From contig CAZDOK010000009.1 of NCBI GenBank assembly GCA_964507025.1, positions 62,001-126,000 on the forward strand: a stretch of DNA of 64,000 nt. Direction: 5' to 3'. The number at the start of each line of letters is the position of its first letter. The stretch's first letter is position 1. This DNA is from Amarobacter sp964507025 (GTDB lineage Bacteria; Chloroflexota; Dehalococcoidia; Tepidiformales; Tepidiformaceae). Below are positions 60,892 to 64,000 of this stretch, in pieces. The notes under the pieces are model-generated. The model ran no database searches. It was given only the letters and a program-made list of their open reading frames with translations, and had not been told where the DNA came from. The translations under genes were made by a program, and so were the position numbers.

Positions 60892-60979
60892 CGCCGGAAT
60901 TCCGAGCTAACAGCACGGCACCTTCCTCGTGGCGGCGGATGGCCCATACCCTCACCCCTCACTTGCAGGGGGCAGGCAG

Positions 60980-62557
60980 ATGGACCGTTCGGAATGGGAT
61001 GTCGTCGTCATCGGTTCGGGGCTGGGAGGGCTCACCGCGGCAGCCTGCCTGGCCAGCCTCGGCCAACGGGTGGCGGTGCTCGAACAGCACTACGTGGCCG
61101 GCGGCAACGCCCACGTCTTCCGCCGCATGAAGAAGTTCGAGTTCGACGTGGGCGTCCACTACGTCGGCGATTGCGGGCCCGATGGCGGGATCCCGCGCAT
61201 CTTCCGCTCGCTCGGCCTCGATGGCCGCATCGAGTGGGTGGAGATGGACCCGGATGGGTTCGACACGCTCATGTTCCCGGGTATCACCTTCAAGGTGCCC
61301 GCCGGGTGGGACCGCTACCGCGAGCGGCTTGTCGCCACCTTCCCGGACGACGAATCCGGGATCCACCGCTGCATCGATGTCCTCCAGGGCGTGACCGAGC
61401 GGAAGCAACTCCAGTGGGCCATGCGCTCGCTGGGCGAGCTGTTCGACGAGTGCGGCCTGGGCCAAAAGGTCAGGGCAGTTATCGCCGCGGAGAGTGGCGA
61501 TTACGCGACCCCGCCGTCCCGCACGCCCGTCCTCCTTCACGCCGGGGTGCTCAACGGCTACTTCAAGGGCGCTTACTACCCGCGTGGTGGTGGGCAGGTG
61601 CTTCCCGCGCATCTGGTCGAGCTTATCCGCGCGAATGGCGGCCAGGTGCGCACCCGAACCCGCGTCGAACGCATCCTGGTCGATGAGGGACGCGTACGCG
61701 GCGTCCGGCTCGATACCGGCGAAGAGTTGCTCGCGCCGGTCGTCATCTCGAACGCCGACCTCAAGCGCACGATGCTCGACCTGGTGGGCGAAGCGCACAT
61801 CTCGCCCGCGACCGTGGACCGCATCCAACAGTACCGCATGGCCCTCCCCCTGTTCGTCGTCTACCTCGGGCTCGATATCGACCTGCGCGAGACAATGCCA
61901 CGCACCAACTACTGGTACTACGACTCATTCGACCTCGAGGGCATGTACGCGGACGCGACCGAGGGCCGCCTGCCGCAGGACTTCTTCTGCTTCATCTCGG
62001 TCGGCTCGGTGAAGGACCCGGAGACCGAGACCATCGCGCCGAAGGGGTATTCGAGCCTGGAGATCATGACGATCGTGCCCGCCGACCACCGCTTCTGGGG
62101 TGTAGAGGAGGGGCCCGTCGCGGGCGAGCGCTACCACCGCAAGCCAGGCTACCGCAGCTTCAAGGACCAGGTCGCCGACCGCCTGATCGAGGGGGCCGAG
62201 TGCGTCATCCCCGGCCTGCGCGACCACATCGTCTGGCGCGAGGCGGCCACGCCCGTCACCCACGAGCGCTACACGTTCTCCACCGGGGGCACCTCCTACG
62301 GCATCGAGCTCGCGGTCGACCAGTTCGGCCCGGGCCGGGCAATGCCGAAGACCGAGATCGAGGGGCTCTACCTCGCCGGGGCCAGCACGGTCTTCGGGCA
62401 CGGCATCTCGGGCGTCATCCACGGCGGGGTGGGTACGGCGAGCATGGTCGCCGGCCGCGACCTGATGGCCGAGATCGCCGCCGGGACGGTGTTTGGCGAC
62501 CCCTCGAAGTTGCCGACGATCGGACCGGACTGGGACCCGTGGGAAGCGAGCCGCTAG
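60980..62557 (+). CDS. Phytoene-desaturase-family (CrtI/CrtO-like) FAD oxidoreductase
   Basis: The 525-residue protein has the N-terminal FAD motif VVVIGSGLGGLTAAACLASLG (8-28) and AVLEQHYVAGGNAHVFRR, typical of the CrtI/CrtO/RetSat group. The C-terminal FAD segment is LYLAGASTVFGHGISGVIHGG. A polyene or isoprenoid substrate is likely for the group, which includes carotene desaturases, ketolases, isomerases and retinol saturases, but there is no other carotenoid gene nearby. The ATG at 60980 follows GGGGGCAGG. It ends seven bases before the stop of the convergent hydrolase gene. Confidence 0.85.
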   Translation: MDRSEWDVVVIGSGLGGLTAAACLASLGQRVAVLEQHYVAGGNAHVFRRMKKFEFDVGVHYVGDCGPDGGIPRIFRSLGLDGRIEWVEMDPDGFDTLMFPGITFKVPAGWDRYRERLVATFPDDESGIHRCIDVLQGVTERKQLQWAMRSLGELFDECGLGQKVRAVIAAESGDYATPPSRTPVLLHAGVLNGYFKGAYYPRGGGQVLPAHLVELIRANGGQVRTRTRVERILVDEGRVRGVRLDTGEELLAPVVISNADLKRTMLDLVGEAHISPATVDRIQQYRMALPLFVVYLGLDIDLRETMPRTNYWYYDSFDLEGMYADATEGRLPQDFFCFISVGSVKDPETETIAPKGYSSLEIMTIVPADHRFWGVEEGPVAGERYHRKPGYRSFKDQVADRLIEGAECVIPGLRDHIVWREAATPVTHERYTFSTGGTSYGIELAVDQFGPGRAMPKTEIEGLYLAGASTVFGHGISGVIHGGVGTASMVAGRDLMAEIAAGTVFGDPSKLPTIGPDWDPWEASR

Positions 62558-62564
62558 GCCGGGC

Positions 62565-64000
62565 TCAGTTGCAGGCTACCCCGCCGACCGAGACTGCCAG
62601 CGCGGCCGCCTGTGATGTGCCGTCCCTGAAGAGCGCCGTCAACGACACCGTGTAGCAGCCGGGCGATGGGAACGTCACCGAGACACCCGCCACGTGCGGT
62701 ACCGTGCCCGAAGGCGTCGACCAGGTGCGAGTCAGCACCTCGGTGTGCGGCGCCGAGGCGTCGTAGAACACGGCCGTCTCACCCCCCTCGGCGGTGGTGG
62801 GGCCGCTGATGGCGGCGTAGGGGCCGGCCGGCGTGGCCGTTGGCTCGGGAGTGGGCTCCTCGGTCGGGGTGGCCGTGGCGGCCGGGGTGCTCGTTGGCTG
62901 CTGCACCGCCGGGCGGGCCGTGGCGGTGGCCGCCGGCCGCGAGGTGGGCGTCGCCGTGGCGGCCACCGCGGTCGGGCTCGAAGCCGGCGGAGTGTTCGAC
63001 GCGGCGGTGGCGGTGGCCCCGCCTGCGTTCAGCGGGCCAGCAGCCCGGGTGCCCGCGGTCTGTTCTTCCGGCGTGGGCGTGGCCACCGGGCGCGCCTCCT
63101 CCGAGGGCGCCGGGGCAGCCAGGATCGGCCCATCATCTTCCCCGTTGCCGCCGCCGTTGAGGAAGAGCGCCGCCGCCAGCAGCCCGATGCCGGCGACAAC
63201 CAGGCCCCCGCCGAGCGTGGTCATGAGGCGCGTGGCGGCGAGCCCGCCCCGGGGCGCGGCAGCGGGCAGGTAGCCAATCATCCTCGCGAAGCTCACCAGC
63301 GCCGCCTCGAATTCGCGCGGCTGCTCCAGGTTCGCGGCGTGTCCCGCCTCGGGAAGGTGGGCGACGCTCACCAGCCCCACCGGGAAGCGCACCGCGAAGG
63401 CGTCAGCATTCGGGGCGAAGTCGGCGTCGCGGTCGCCCACCACCACGAGCATGGGCACGTCGAGGTCGCCATGGCGCTCGTAGGCGTTGACCTCCACCAC
63501 GAGCGATTCGGCGGTGCCCGCCAGCCCGGCCGGCTGGATGCGGTCGAAGTCGCGCGTGAGGAGATCCTTCGAAACCGGGTCGAGCCGGCGCGAGTGCGCC
63601 GGATAGAGACGCGTCTTCTTCAGGAACCCCGTGCCTTCGGCACGGACGCGGGCTGCCATCTCGGTCATGCCGGCCCGGGCCGTCTCGCGCCACTGGGGCG
63701 TGCCCGCGGCCGAACTCGAATTGATGACGACGAGGCCCGCCACCCGCTCGGGCACATCGAGCGCGAACCGCAGCGCGAGCGCGCCGCCGAGCGAGTGCCC
63801 GCAGAGCAGTACCTGGTCGAAACCGAGATGATCGAAGAGGTTGAGGAGCCGCCGGACCGCCTGCTCCGGCCCATAGGCGGCGGATGCGATGGGTGCATCG
63901 CTGCTCCCGTGACCCAACAGTTCCACGGTCACCACCGTGAAGTGTTCGCGCAGGCCATCGAGATTCGCTTCGAAGGAGGCCGCACTCGCCGTAAACCCGT
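62565..64000 (-). CDS. Alpha/beta hydrolase (MenH-like) fused to membrane segment and PKD-like domain, 5' end missing
   Basis: The frame stays open to the window edge and reads GFTASAASFEANLDGLREHF upstream of the first possible start, so the gene begins outside the window. The first 230 residues are an alpha/beta hydrolase: the oxyanion region GFTAS, ELLGHGSSDAP and the nucleophile elbow GHSLGG (Ser 69 in the visible part), with a C-terminal DRDADFAPNADA and AGHAANLEQP. A transmembrane helix follows (GGGLVVAGIGLLAAALFLNGG), then a Thr/Pro/Ala-rich linker, and finally a PKD-like beta domain (AEGGETAVFYDASAP, VTFPSPGCYTVSLTALF). This places a cytosolic hydrolase and an outer beta domain in one chain, which is unusual. 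Confidence 0.85.
   Translation of the reverse strand, partial: GFTASAASFEANLDGLREHFTVVTVELLGHGSSDAPIASAAYGPEQAVRRLLNLFDHLGFDQVLLCGHSLGGALALRFALDVPERVAGLVVINSSSAAGTPQWRETARAGMTEMAARVRAEGTGFLKKTRLYPAHSRRLDPVSKDLLTRDFDRIQPAGLAGTAESLVVEVNAYERHGDLDVPMLVVVGDRDADFAPNADAFAVRFPVGLVSVAHLPEAGHAANLEQPREFEAALVSFARMIGYLPAAAPRGGLAATRLMTTLGGGLVVAGIGLLAAALFLNGGGNGEDDGPILAAPAPSEEARPVATPTPEEQTAGTRAAGPLNAGGATATAASNTPPASSPTAVAATATPTSRPAATATARPAVQQPTSTPAATATPTEEPTPEPTATPAGPYAAISGPTTAEGGETAVFYDASAPHTEVLTRTWSTPSGTVPHVAGVSVTFPSPGCYTVSLTALFRDGTSQAAALAVSVGGVACN

Overview
The window is high-GC DNA from a free-living bacterium. Secreted proteins with proline/threonine-rich tails, a c-di-AMP riboswitch, a GerW-type protein, DUF402 proteins, ScpB and a type II sulfide:quinone reductase together suggest Chloroflexota, perhaps Dehalococcoidia/Tepidiforma-like. 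That placement is inference, because no rRNA or ribosomal protein gene is present. Genes are closely packed on both strands. One run of ten Ns at 40027-40036 marks an assembly gap. I see no CRISPR array, transposase or insertion sequence.

Layout. 1-8 kb: the 3' end of a MoaD/ThiS gene, an unknown gene, a CapA-type protein, an HDOD protein, a thiolase, RadC, a secreted S1 protease, a LysM protein and ClpS. 8.9-14.2 kb: one 1753-residue membrane protein built on a roughly 105-residue tandem repeat. 14.3-21.7 kb: a universal stress protein, a carboxymuconolactone decarboxylase-like protein, a GltD-like oxidoreductase, a degenerate GGDEF protein, DUF402, an MFS permease and a histidine-bearing membrane protein. 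21.8-28.3 kb: a c-di-AMP riboswitch followed by a SulP transporter, a KefB-type antiporter, a universal stress protein and an ABC-F ATPase. 28.4-30.5 kb: sulfide:quinone reductase, convergent with a methyltransferase that I read as a selenoprotein. 30.7-33.2 kb: an overlapping mtaB-amaP-scpB operon. 33.4-37.3 kb: an RRM protein, a small zinc-type protein, GerW, a winged-helix regulator, a chromate transporter and pyrophosphatase. 37.4-43.6 kb: an orphan phage adaptor, GNAT, LysA, the gap, a Gfo/Idh plus nucleotide-sugar dehydrogenase pair, a broken DUF4258 gene with its DUF2283 partner, a PNPOx-like protein and tRNA-Gly. 43.7-53.4 kb: an MBL hydrolase, Fic with a duplicated operator region, LepB, enoyl-CoA hydratase, an MFS permease, PaiB, a second DUF402 protein and a MaoC hydratase. 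53.7-64 kb: an alpha/alpha-toroid protein, lipoproteins, an orphan phage portal, a subtilase, a CrtI-like oxidoreductase and a truncated alpha/beta hydrolase-PKD fusion.

The most notable item is the methyltransferase on the minus strand at 29731-30519. An in-frame UGA stands exactly where ArsM-like enzymes keep a substrate-binding cysteine. The frame stays open with family-like sequence for 57 more codons, and a hairpin with the geometry of a bacterial SECIS follows 17 nt after the UGA. The next most interesting items are the riboswitch-led ion-transport cluster, the 83-bp duplicated Fic promoter and the two stray phage structural genes.
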